Source: Artocarpus heterophyllus
Taxonomy: Eukaryota > Streptophyta > Magnoliopsida > Rosales > Moraceae
Reading direction: 5' to 3'
Length of the DNA stretch: 64,000 nt
NCBI GenBank assembly: GCA_025403435.1
Contig: CM046347.1
Location: forward strand, 23,944,597-24,008,596
In this document: positions 11,977 through 23,174 of the stretch, in pieces
How positions within the stretch are numbered: the stretch's first letter is position 1
How the letters are laid out: each line of letters begins with the position of its first letter
The notes under the pieces: generated by a model
The model's input: the letters and a program-made list of their open reading frames with translations, nothing else
Database searches by the model: none
What the model was told of the DNA's origin: nothing
Position numbers and translations under genes: made by a program

Positions 11977-12966
11977 ATTGCTCCCTAAGTGTGGAGTGAC
12001 TTGGCAAGTTCCATCGCGCTTTGGCAGTCGGGATGTGGCAAGTCTTCTGTTACTTAGGAGTTGGGGATGTGTCCCTTAGAGTAGCTTACTGAAGAAGTTT
12101 TTGATTGGAGTCATTATTGTATCTGACATTCAAACCTCTCTGGTGGTAGCCACACAGTTGTGTCTGCTGGGACACACGTCTTATCCCTATAGGAGGTGTC
12201 GTGTTCTAAAGAGATTTCAAGAATCATCGGGGAGTTTACTTGCCTAAGTTTTGAGTCGTTGGGTGGCGACCTTTGGCTATCTCAAGCTTTATCAGTTGGA
12301 TCAAAGATTCCGTCGCTCGACTGCTCTGATCTCTCCCTCACGGAGTACTTAAGGGTTTTGGAACCCTTCTCGCCTCGTTCAATCCAGATTTCAAATCTCT
12401 GTCTTAGAACTCTCTGACTTCTTTAAGCTTTCTCTTCTTCATCAAACTGCCTCTTCTTCTTCTTGTCTTCGAAGCCAGATTCTCTTCACAAATCTACAAA
12501 CCCTCTCTTGGCTATTCCTGCTTTGACCAATGTTGCAAATCTACTGCAAATTCTCTTCAAACATAGGCTTAGATCTCAGGCATCTAAACTCATTCCTTAA
12601 TAACTAGTAGGTTTCTGAACACTAAACTTCTCTTAAGCTTTTTTCATGTTCTTCTCGTTTCTAGCATTCCTTTGAATTTTTTGGTTTTGTTTATGCAAAA
12701 CATAGGTTAGATTTAGGGCAAATCACTAGAGAGAGTGAAATGTACCAATTTAAGGTATTCTGAGAGGCCTTGTTGTTGTTTTCTAGAATTCTCCAACAAC
12801 TGTGGTCGATTTTGGGTTTTTACCAATAACTCGACTATCAAACTCATAGGCATTTTATGTCGACTGTTTAGTTCATACTTGATTGTGGACCAAACAGGTA
12901 TATTTTATTTGTTAGGTCGACCTCTCGATATAGGGTATTGACATTGCTTTCCTCTTTTATCAGATC
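11977..12966. other. Tat element spacer between 3' LTR and antisense ORF
   Basis: No conserved coding sequence was seen. The stretch upstream of the antisense ORF (12340-12500) is pyrimidine-rich and could be the promoter or 5' UTR of that ORF, but nothing proves it. Confidence 0.4.
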
Positions 12967-15351
12967 ATGTCTTCGTCTAGTAGTCGTCGAGAGGCTGAGT
13001 CTTCCTCTCGAGTTCGCCCAGATGCTGCCGAGACCACCGAGACATCCTAACTATATGATGAGACTATCCTTAAGAATAATCCCATTTTCAAGGACATTGA
13101 TGACTTTGGCACCTCAGGGACATTGATGACTTTGGCACTGTCCTTTCTATGAATAGCATCGATGACTTAGTGGACAGTGTCCCCATTCCTCTCTCCACAA
13201 CAATTCCAAACTTGAGGTATCCTCGCCCGGTGATGGCAGACTCCAAAGTCCAAGGCTCATCATCCATTGGAATAGCTACACCTTGCAATGAGCCATTGGC
13301 AGTCTGCATCGATAAGACTATCTCACAAAATGCCGAGGACCACTTCCCATTGTAGAGCCCACGATGTCCATAGTGTGTTTGCCAAGGGTATGGCCAAAGA
13401 GAGATACTTTGAGTTTGTGATACCCAACGAACACCATCGTTGATGCCGCTCTGCTTGGACACCTCGCTGTCTACAATAGATGCATCACGATTGTCTAGAC
13501 CTTCCTCCTCCATCCTTTCATGAAGAGGCTCTGCTGCAAGTCCAAGATCTCGTCAATGTAGGTGTCACCTGACTTTTGGTACATCTTCATGGGGATGTTG
13601 ATCCTATGGCATATACACTTTGACTCTCCCCTTCGCTTGGATGTGCTCTTGTGCTACTACTACATAAGCTAATCTCCATCTAAGGGCTATTATTACACAG
13701 GGGCCTACAGTGAAGCCAAGGAGAAGATTCCTCCGATCATTTTGGATCTCCATTTTTCTAGCCACGATTGGAAGAAGATGTTCTTTATGCTGAAGGGGGA
13801 CTTCCAACACCCATCCCCTCGATGGGCAATAAAAATATGGCCCCAAGAAGTACGAAATTGACACCACCTAGAGAATTGCCAACAAGTCTCTGACTATACA
13901 ACTTTGAGACTTTAGGCTTCCATTGTCTTCCTTTAACTTCAAAATTTAGGCTTCTATTAACTTTAGCCTTTTTCTTATAGAGCTCATCAACCACCCCGTT
14001 CTTTCTCGACAGAGACGAGAAAGAGTCAAACAAATGGCAGCCCTTCCAGAGAGGGAGAGGCAAATTACAAACCTTCTCATGAAGGAGAATAAAAGGAGGT
14101 CTGAGTGGATATTAACTCTCTATGATCCTTCCTACGTTATCACTAATCAATCTGCTTCTAGTGGGGAGCCCTGAGGTAGGTTTTTTTTTTTTTTGCATTT
14201 ATTTAATATGCAGTTGACTTATTTCATTGATATTTTCCTTTGTGGAGATGTTGAACCTCAAGCTTCTCTTTGAGATCAGGAAGTCCTAGGCCCCTGTGGG
14301 ATGGCGCTACGTCAAGAGTTGCTACCCTAGCAAAGAAGCCTGGTGGTTTGAAGTAGGACTCGAGTTGTTGACCTTCTAACACTCTATAATCCAAAAGGAA
14401 ATGGGTCGACGATAGCACTTCATTGGCTAGATGCCAAAAGGAGAGAGTGATAGTTGAGATCCTTAATCTTCCTTCTTATACTCATGAAAAAGATGTTCCC
14501 CTCCTCAACAGTCAAGTTAGGGACAAGAACTTCATCATAGGTGATCTGTCGACGTCCAAGCAGGGAACATATTGGACTTTTCCGCCAGATTTAACCTTGC
14601 CTTCTAGGCCATATATGAATTTATTTTTGACAAGGACTGGGAGGTTGTTGAGAAGTCTCCTTTCCTGAAGTGGCATTAGGAGCAAATCCGTAGCCAGGTT
14701 AATGTAAGTGTTTTCTTGCTTTCCTTTAGTTGTTTCTTCCTTTCTCTTATTAACTTCTTTCTAACCTCGCCATCTTGTGTATAGGCTTTGATAATGGCTC
14801 TTATCTCCTACGGGGAGATCTAGAAGCTGGTCAATGACTCGACCGACCCTCACAAGGAGATGGAGGCGCTGAGGGCTCAACTTGATGAAGAGACACGGGT
14901 GGCTGAGGACACCAAGAATAAGGAGAGTAAGGCCTAGCTTTTCCATCTCAAGGAACAAAAGGACTTGAAGAAGTTCGCTAAGGCAATCGTCGTGCTCTCT
15001 ATAGAGATTGACAGCCTAAAGGAGTAGGCTTGTCAAGCTTAAAAGGACTATGAGGCCGACAAGAAGAAGATTCAAGAACTTGAGGGGTCGATGCCTGACA
15101 TGGCAAAGGAGGCAGTTGAGAAGTTCCAAGTGTTGGAAGAATACTAGGAAATCCAAAGGGCCATCCTTTAGTTGGCAGGCAAGCAGATTGTTGAATAGAT
15201 ATGTGCTGCTCACCACGGCTTGAATTTTTCCTTCTTGTATGCTTCTGACACCTTGCCTTCGCCCAATAACTTGACTGCTTCAGAGAAAGAGGCCTTGGTG
15301 GCGGAGAAAGGAGCCTCAGGGTGCAAGGAACAAACTTGTATATTTTTGTAA
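12967..15351 (+). pseudogene. Antisense extra ORF of the Tat element (transposase_28 / 'putative gypsy-type' protein), decayed
   Basis: Starts MSSSSSRREAESSSRVRPDAAE at 12967 and is then broken by many stops and shifts. Fragments fit the plant 'putative gypsy type transposon' family (Pfam transposase_28), such as HDWKKMFFMLKGDF at about 13715-13800. A long charged coiled-coil tail follows at about 14790-15350 (KEMEALRAQLDEETRVAEDTKNKE, then KDYEADKKKIQELEGSM). It lies on the strand opposite to the element's pol and next to the 3' LTR. From memory, that is where Grande- and Retand-like Tat elements carry their antisense ORF. The function of this protein is unknown. The family call rests on pattern recognition of decayed sequence. 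Confidence 0.6.
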
Positions 15352-15589
15352 TCTCCTTTTATGACTTTTGTTATCTCCTTTCATCATTAATACAATCAAA
15401 ACATTTTGCTATCTTCTCTCTTACATCTTTATTTTAATCATGTTGATCATAGACATAATAGGCCAATTGACTTATAATGTCAACTTGGAAGCTCAAAAAA
15501 TATCCAAGGCTTTTTACATTGTGTAAAGATTTTTTCTTAAGTGAAGGTCTCCATTAGAACCAAAGGCTTTGCCTTTCCACTTTTCCACC
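15352..15589 (-). other. Tat element spacer up to the solo-LTR insertion
   Basis: Non-coding sequence with repeated words such as aaggctttttac and aaaggctttgcc. It resumes at 26998 with similar words (taaagcttttacc), as expected if 15590-26992 is an insertion. The CCACC target copy is at 15585-15589. Confidence 0.5.
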
Positions 15590-16224
15590 TGATGAGACTG
15601 TAAAAGTGTACATTTTCTAAGGCTTAAATCATTTATTTATGCTTTTGTTTCTCATTAAATCCTCTAATTAGTAGCAATTTTTGTTAATGAGTATTTTTGT
15701 GTCTTAGTGTGTAAATATGTTTAAAAATGTATTTTTAGTGTGTTTTTATGTTTAAAAGAATTTTTAATAATTTTTAGAGTCATTTTGGTTTGTTAAATAA
15801 GTGTGTAGTCTGTAAATAGTCAAAACTGTAAAAGTAATGTGGTTATTTTATTTTGAGTCTTAATGTATTTGATAGTGTGTTTTAAGTTTGTAAATATGTC
15901 TTATTATATTTTTAGTAATTTCTAAAAATATTTTCAAGTCATAAAAATTATATCTGTGTCAAACCGTAAGAGACTAGAAATTTTAGGAGTTTTTATTTAT
16001 TTTTATGTGTTTTATTGTTAAATAAATATTTTTAATATTTTTGTAAATGTTATGTTTGTAAAATAATTAATTTTAGTGTTTTTGTGATTTTTAGATTTGA
16101 AATCTGGAGGAAAAACGGAGCAAAACGATACCAAAACGGATAAAATCAGACATCAAATGCATCAAAAAGATAAAGAGAATTCGAATTTAAATTAAATGGG
16201 GACACGTGGCATCATCAAAGCTGT

Positions 16225-18427
16225 TGCAACACCCCGAAATTTATTTAATGTTAATGTAATATAAATGATGAATTAGTGTGCCATAACTAATGCTTTAACA
16301 TTAATTTGATTATTGGGTTGGATTTTGAATTTTTGGTTGTTTTGTTAATTTGGTGAATCCAAATGATTTCTTATTGTTTTAAAATGATGTTTTGAGTTTT
16401 AAAACACAACAATTTGTAAAATGTTAAAAATACTCCGTTTTACAAAACTGTGGGCGGCACATGGTTTTCGTACAGTAAAATCACCCACCGATTTTCTCTA
16501 TTTATTCTCTCTTCCTCCTCTCTCCTCACTCTCCCTGACTCTCTCTCTCCTCTCTCCCACTCGTGAGCTCTCTCACTCTCTCTCTCTCGGCTTCTCTCAT
16601 TTTCTCTCAATTCTCTCTCAAAATTTTTGAAAGAAATTCGAATCCAAGCTTCAGGTTAGCAAGGAGGAAGCTCGGGGACGTGATTTAGCAACCGAGAACG
16701 CAGATTGAAGCTTCGATTCGAGGTTAGTTTTGAAATTTCTAAACTTTTTCTAAAATTTTCAATTTTGTGCAATTTTGAAATCTAGGTTTGTTTAAGCCTA
16801 GAAAACCTTGGATTTGAGTTAAATGAACTTAGAACAACTAGAATATAAGCTTAGATTGAAGAAAAATGGATTTGATTCAAGATTTTTCATTTTTCCTCAT
16901 TTTTCCCTATTTTGGATTTTTAAGATTTTTGTGTTTGAATCTTGTATGAATGTGTTCAAAAGTGTCTAAACATGTTTTTCTATTATCTATGAATGTTTTC
17001 TATGCCTGGGATTTGAGAAAAACAGGTTAGAATCAAGATTTGTGTTTTGGGGATCGAGAAACCTGTGGCTAGAATTTCTGGGTTTTCCTAGTTCAACAGG
17101 CCGAACTGCGTGTTCGGCAGGCCGGAATAGGGATCGACAGGCTGGTGTTCTTCTGTCCGGCAGGCCGAACTTGGGGAAATGACCGGCCGATCGAACTTTG
17201 TTTCCGGCAGGCCGAACTGTGCAGTTCGGCAGGCCAAAGCAGGGAGTCCGGCAGGCCGACCGAGGCATAGAAAATTTTGTGATTTTTACCCGTTTTTACT
17301 GTTTTGAACCCTGATTTAAATTCCAATTTTATAGAATGATTTTAATGATACAAATGACACACTAGGACATCATGAAATGGTTTAGTAACATAGAATGTCT
17401 CGAACTAGATATTGATCGACTTAGTTTGTATCTAGGATCGTTCGTGGTTCCGTGGAGCTAACGTATGCGGACCGGGATTATGGTGTGGGGTATCGGCACG
17501 AGTATTGAGGTAGGACTTCTACCCCACTTCTTTGGTAGCCTGATTTTGAAATGATTTGTATTTGAAAAGGGTTTCTATTAAAATGTTTTCAACGGTTGTT
17601 TGAAAAATGGATTTATCGGTTATATTTTGATATACCGTGAATTGAAATGAATTTCATAATGTATGTAAATGACAACACTCGGTAATTGGGTTTGAATGAT
17701 AATGATAATAAACATATAGGCATGATGCCATATCAGAGATCGGATCGTGTAGCGATCGACCTTAGGGGCAGGTCCCGAAACCCAGCTGGGCCACTACGGT
17801 GGTGATATTATTATGGTTTGCCTAGGAAAAAGAAACTGATATTTCTGGTTGTCCAAGTAAACTCTTCTGGGTAAGAACGGCTTTACTCAAATTTATTCAT
17901 TTATTTATTCATTTAAGGTTTCTTTTAAATGACTCCTGAATAATGACCTGTTTCTTTAAATTAAATTATTTTTACGAAACATAGTCCTACTGAGCCTTTC
18001 GCTCACATTTTATTTGTTTTAAAATTTCCCCCTCTAGGTGGTTTTCCATTTAGGTTTGGAGAGGATTCTTCGAACCGAACTCAGGAGCAATAGGAGGATT
18101 AATTTATATTTTGTATCATTTAATCAAGGCATGTAAGATTTAACTTTATTTGTATCCTCGACTGTGATTGTATTTATGATATTGTCAGTACCATGTGTGT
18201 GCACAAGTTGTGGGTTGTGGAACCCATACTCGCGGCTTTATTATTTTAATATTTATTCGTTTAATGTTTTAAACTGTCTTATGTATATGAACTCTTATTA
18301 AAGTGTTTTAATGAATCCCACCTTTTATACTTAATTCAACCCCCTTAAACTCTGGATTTTAATTAAACTCTCTTTTAATTAATTTAAATAATCCGTCACG
18401 TCACCTTCCGTACTCCGGGGTGTGACA
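16225..18427 (+). repeat. Chromovirus 1 5' LTR
   Basis: 2203 bp, begins TGCAACACCCCGAAATTT (the 3' copy has TGTAACGCCCC) and ends GTGTGACA. Internal landmarks in order are a CT-rich stretch (16497-16620) near the probable RNA start, an array of CGGCAGGCCGAAC words (17097-17265), and a conserved GC-rich block with the palindrome CCCAGCTGGG (about 17700-17820). Confidence 0.93.
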
Positions 18428-18430
18428 GAA

Positions 18431-18444
18431 TGGTATTAGAGCTC
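18431..18444 (+). other. Chromovirus 1 primer-binding site
   Basis: TGGTATTAGAGCTC lies three bases after the LTR and matches the initiator-Met tRNA 3' end (TGGTATCAGAGC) with one change. Confidence 0.85.
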
Positions 18445-18532
18445 AAGGTTATGAACCTTGGGAATTGTGCACACATAGGTTTGACAATGAAATACCTCTG
18501 ACAGTCCAAATTTTGTTTTCAGAAGTGAGAGA

Positions 18533-19690
18533 ATGGCACCTAGATGTTGTTCGATAGCTGACGCCGAGTTCGGAAATGATGAGAGCATGATGAGGTCTAT
18601 GTTTGCGGCTTTTCGGCAGATGGCAGCCAGGGCTAGACCGGGAGATTCTGATGTTGGTAGTTGGCATGCGTACTTTAAGGAATTTTGGCAGGCGTCAGTT
18701 CTGACTTTTGATGGCAATGGGGATCCGCAGTTAGCAGAGTATTGGCTGGATTCGATCTTGAAGCATTTGGATACTCTTGGTGTGCCTGAGGAGTATCGTG
18801 TGGAGTTTGCTGCGTATAAGCTCGAGGGTGGCGCTAACACTTGGTGGAAACAGGCTAAGCGTCTGGAGCGCGGTGGTGATATCAGTTGGGACAGGTTCGA
18901 GGAGCTGTTCTATGATCGGTATTTTCCGCAGGGGTATAGAGATGAGAAGGCGGTTGAGTTCTATAGGTTGCAGCAGGGTGATCTGTCAGTTCGGGAGTAT
19001 AAGGCAAAGTTTAATGAGTTGGCTAGGTTTGCTCCATCAACTGTGGCATCGGAGCGTGAGAAATGTATTAAGTTTCAGGAAGGGCTCAAGGCTCCTATTC
19101 AGCGACAGTTGGTTGCTCTACGGCTTAGGAGTTTCAGAGAGCTTGTGTCGTCGGCGATCTCCGTGGAGAATGATTATGTGCAGCATTGTGAGGAACGAGC
19201 CAAGGCTTCAGGAGGACCGCAGAGGAGTGGCAGGAAGAGCACCAGTAGTCGTCCAGCTCCGGGGAAAGGCAAGCAAGGTGGTGCGACCAGTGGTAGCAGC
19301 AGTTCGTCTGGCAGCGGGCGCAACAATCACTATAGCTTTCATTGTCATTTCTGTCAGCAGCCCGGACATATCAAAAGGAATTGCCCAATCAGGAGTGCTC
19401 GTCTTGGATCTCAGACCAAGGAGGATGCCAGTCGTCAGTCTCAGTCTCAGCCTTAGACCCTACCTCCGCCCCTGCAGTACCCGCAGTTACAGTATCCCCA
19501 GTTCTCTCCTCAGTAATTCTCATATCCGGCACGGGGGCAGCAGCCGCAGTATTTTCAGCGTAGTGTTCCTCAGTATCGAGCGCCGAGTACAGGTAGCATG
19601 CAGTCGTCTGCATCTCAGCAGCATCGGTCGAGTAATCCAGGACCCAGCAATGTCGGTAGAGGGAAAGGAAAGGCGCCAGTGTAGTTTCAT
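18533..19690 (+). pseudogene. Chromovirus 1 gag
   Basis: Gag polyprotein that builds the virus-like particle. The ATG at 18533 opens 307 codons before a TAG at 19454-19456. The retrotransposon-gag domain covers about residues 60-220 (YWLDSILKHLDTLGVPEEYR, WDRFEELFYDRYFP, LSVREYKAKFNELARFAP). A CCHC zinc knuckle, CHFCQQPGHIKRNC, lies near residue 275. Coding similarity continues past the stop (proline/glutamine-rich linker) to the protease. Further stops at about 19514 and 19681 are each explained by CAG-to-TAG or CAA-to-TAA changes. Chromovirus 2 has the same gene at 57226-58393. Confidence 0.9.
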
Positions 19691-22600
19691 GCAATGGCAT
19701 CTAGAGGGTCAGATTCTCATGCTGGTAACGCGGTTGTCGATGGTACGATCTTGGTTTCTTGATCTCTAGCTCGCATTTTATTCGATACCGGTGCCTCTCA
19801 TTCTCTCATTTCGAGTTCTTTTGTACATGCCTTGGGATTAGAGATAGAAGAGTTTAATGAACCCCTAGTCGTAACTTCTCCCTTAGGGCGGGTGTGTGTA
19901 AATTGTATGTGTAAATCGTGTAAAATAAAGATTAGGGATGAGATTTTGAAAAGTGATTTGATTATACTCCCCATGAGCTCCTATGATGTAATCCTAGGGA
20001 TGGACTGGTTGTCCAGGTCTAGTGCAGTCGTGGACTGCCAACTTAGAAAAGTGACCCTAGTGTCTGATAGGGGGACGGTGATCACTTACCAGGGTGGTGG
20101 TGATTGGTTAATGAGTGAGCATCTCATGAAGTCGTGTCTAGGAGGGCGAAAGATTCTAGGTTGTTGTGCTTTTCTTGCCAACCTAGATTGCGAGCCCTAT
20201 GTTTCGAGTGGCAGTGTAGCGATTTCGGTGGTTGATGAGTTCGAGGATGTCTTCCCCGACGAGTTGCCAGGATTACCACCGCATCGGGAGATTGTGTTTG
20301 GTATCGAGTTGTTTCCAGGGACATCAACGATTTCTATGGCACCTTATCGGATGGCGCCGGTAGAAATGAAGGAATTGAGAAAGCAACTTCAGGAACTTGC
20401 TGATAAAGGGTATATTCGGAACAGCACATCTCCGTGGGGAGCACCGGTTTTGTTTGCTAAGAAGCATGATGGGACTCTCAGGTTATGTCTGGATTATCGG
20501 CAGCTGAATCGTGTTACGGTAAAGAACAAGTATCCCTTGCCTAGGATTGATGAGTTGTTTGATCAGTTGGGAGGTTCGTGGTACTTCTCGAAGATTGATT
20601 TGCGTTCGAGTTATCATCAGCTCAGGATTAAGGAAGAGGATATTCCCAAGACAACTTTTAGGACTCGGTATGGGCACTTTGAGTTCCTGGTTATGTCGTT
20701 TGGGTTGACGAATGCTCCGGCAGCTTTGATGGATTTGATGAACATGATATTTAGGCCGTATCTGGATCAGTTCGTGATCGTGTTCATCGATGACATTCTT
20801 GTGTATTCTAAGACGTGGGAGGAGCATGAGCAGCATCTTCGGATCGTGCTTCAGACTCTGCGGGAGCACCAGTTGTATGCTAAGAGGGAAAAGTGTGAGT
20901 TCTGGTTGACTGAGATCAAGTTTCTAGGTCATGTTATCTCGGAGCATGGTATTTCAGTGGATCCGTCCAAGATTAAAGCTATATTGGGGTGGGAACGACC
21001 AAGGAATGTAGCGGAGATTCGCAGCTTCTTAGGTCTTTGCTGGATATTACAGGAAGTTTGTAAAGGATTTTTCTAAGATTACAGCTCCGTTGACGAGATT
21101 GATCAAGAAAAATATCAGGTTTGAGTGGGATGAAGATTGTGAGCTTGCTTTTCAGGAATTGAAGAACCGGTTGACTTTCGCTCCAGTGTTGGTTATTCCT
21201 AGCAGTGACGAGCCGTATGAGGTTTATGCGGATGCTTTAGGGCGCGGACTTGGATGCGTGTTGATGCAGGATGGACGTGTGGTTGCATACGGATCGAGAC
21301 AGCTACGACCTCACAAGTGGAATTATCCTACTCATGATTTAGAGCTTGCGGCGGTGATTTACGCGCTGAAGATTTGGAGGTGTTACTTGTATGGAGCATC
21401 GTTTCAGGTCTTCTCCGATCACAAGAGTTTGAGGTATCTGTTCACTCAGAGGGATCTTAACTTGAGACAGCGTAGGTGGATCGAGTATATGGAGGATTAT
21501 GATTTTGCATTGCAGTATCATCCCGGGAAAGCTAATGTGATCACGGACGCGCTTAGCTGGAAGTCTTTAGGGATTCTCGCTTGTTTGGTTTTTGAGGACT
21601 GGAGCAGGGATGCGACAATGAGTGAGTATTGGCTACGGTATCATGAACACTGTGATCACGTTTCGGTGTATCATGTGGAAGCGACTCTAGCTCTTGTTCG
21701 GATGGTGAAGTAAAGCCAGTGGCAGGATCGGCATTTGCAGGGGATTTGGTCGCGGATTCAGAACGGGGAGCAGTTTGAAGAATGGAGCGTGCATGCAGAT
21801 GGATCGTTGTACTTTCGGGAGCGTCTTGCAGTTCCAGCTATCACCGAAGTAACGAAAGCCGTTTTGGACGAAGCTCATAGGTCTCAGTTTGCTATTCATC
21901 CAGGGAGCACAAAGATGTATCGTGATTTGAAGAGGCAGTATTGGTGGAGAGGCATGAAGAAAGACGTTTGAGAGTACGTGGCCAAGTGTTCGACGTGTCT
22001 TCAGGTGAAAGCCGAGCATCAGAAGCCTGCAGGTCAGCTTCAGCCGCTTCCTATTCCAGGGTGGAAATGGGAGCATGTGACGATCGATTTTCTCACAGGT
22101 TTGTCGAGGACGGAGCAGCGGCATGATGCAGTTTGGGTCGTGGTTGACAGGTTGACGAAATCGGTGCATTTCATTCCATTTAGGTCGACGTGTTCTAGGA
22201 AGGTTCTCGGAGAGTTGTATCTACAGAACATTGTGAGGTTGCATGGGGTTCCTTTGTCCATCACCTCTGATCGAGACACCAGGTTTAATGCTAAGTACTG
22301 GAGGAGTTTTCAGGAGACTTTAGGTACAGATTTGAACTTCAGTATGGCGTTTCATCCTCAGACTGATGGGCAGTCAGAGCGGGTTATTCAAGTTCTCGAG
22401 AATATGTTGCATGCCTGTGCATTGGACTTCGGCGGGAACTGGAAGCAATGTTTGCATTTGGCGGAGTTCGCGTACAACAACAGTTATCAGGCGAGTATTG
22501 CTATGGCACCGTTTGAGGCATTGTATGGGCGACCGTGTCGATCACTTGTGTGTTGGGCCGTGCCGGAAGATAGAGTTATTCTTTGGCCGGATGAGATCCG

Positions 22601-23126
22601 TGATAGCAACGGGAAAGTCACGGTGATTCGAGATCGGTTGAGGGCAGCTCAGAGTCGTCAGAAGAGTTACACGGATAGAAGACGTAGACCCTTAGAGTTC
22701 GCAGTTGGAGATTTCGTTCTCTTGAGGGTATCGCCTTGTAAGGGAACTATGCGGTTCGGGGTGAGTGGGAAGCTCGTGCCAAGGTATATTGGGCCGTTCG
22801 AGATCACTCAGCGTGTTGGTGTGGTCGCTTATCGGCTTGATCTTCTGCCCGAACTTTCTCATGTGCACGATGTGTTTCATGTGTCAATGCTCAGGAAGTG
22901 TCCGCCTGAGCAAGGTAAGATAGTTTCATTCCGCGATGTGCAGGTTCATGAAGATACGGCGTATGAAGAAGTGCCGATTCAGATTATCCACCGGAAGGTG
23001 ATTAGCTTGCGTCGTCGTGAGATACCGTTGGTAAAAGTCGTGTGGCAGCATCATGGGGTTGATGAAGCCACTTGGGAGCTAGAGTCGAGTATGCGGGAAT
23101 TGTATCCACATTTGTTTTGTTTCTGA
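19691..23126 (+). pseudogene. Chromovirus 1 pol (protease, RT, RNase H, integrase, chromodomain-like tail)
   Basis: Protease motif [10 protein letters not shown] at about 19780. Reverse transcriptase from about 20330, with [10 protein letters not shown] near 20785. Ty3-type RNase H from about 21170 ([27 protein letters not shown]). Integrase with an HHCC zinc finger (about 21890-22010) and the D,D,E core: DFLTGL, SDRDTRF, QTDGQSER. The tail [19 protein letters not shown] (about 23020) is the chromodomain-like region of Tekay/Del elements. Lesions: CGA-to-TGA near 19760, one extra T at 21036-21038 (frameshift in GLAGYY), CAA-to-TAA at 21712, CGA-to-TGA at 21969. Catalytic residues are otherwise kept. 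Confidence 0.92.
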
Positions 23127-23158
23127 AATGAGTTGTGAATTTCGAGGGCGAAATTTCT

Positions 23159-23174
23159 TTTAAGGGTGGAGAGT
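23159..23174 (+). other. Chromovirus 1 polypurine tract
   Basis: The purine-rich aagggtggagag lies directly before the 3' LTR and is the expected plus-strand primer. The complementary ctctccacccct stands at the same place in chromovirus 2 (53771-53782). Confidence 0.8.

Noticed and set aside
17097..17265. Clustered short repeats resembling a CRISPR array
   Set aside because: Spacing is irregular, units are degenerate and shared between elements, and the genome is eukaryotic.
16987..17326. Overlapping minus-strand ORFs with Cys/Pro/Ala-rich proteins in the chromovirus LTR (also 23942-24260 and 52694-53017)
   Set aside because: They are translations of the repeated GGCAGGCCGAAC motif, overlap each other in different frames and lack any family pattern; the DNA repeat is the real signal.
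18436..18840. ORFs antisense to gag and pol in the chromoviruses (for example also 20483-20869 and 21687-22169)
   Set aside because: They mirror well-supported sense-strand gag/pol domains and have no independent support.
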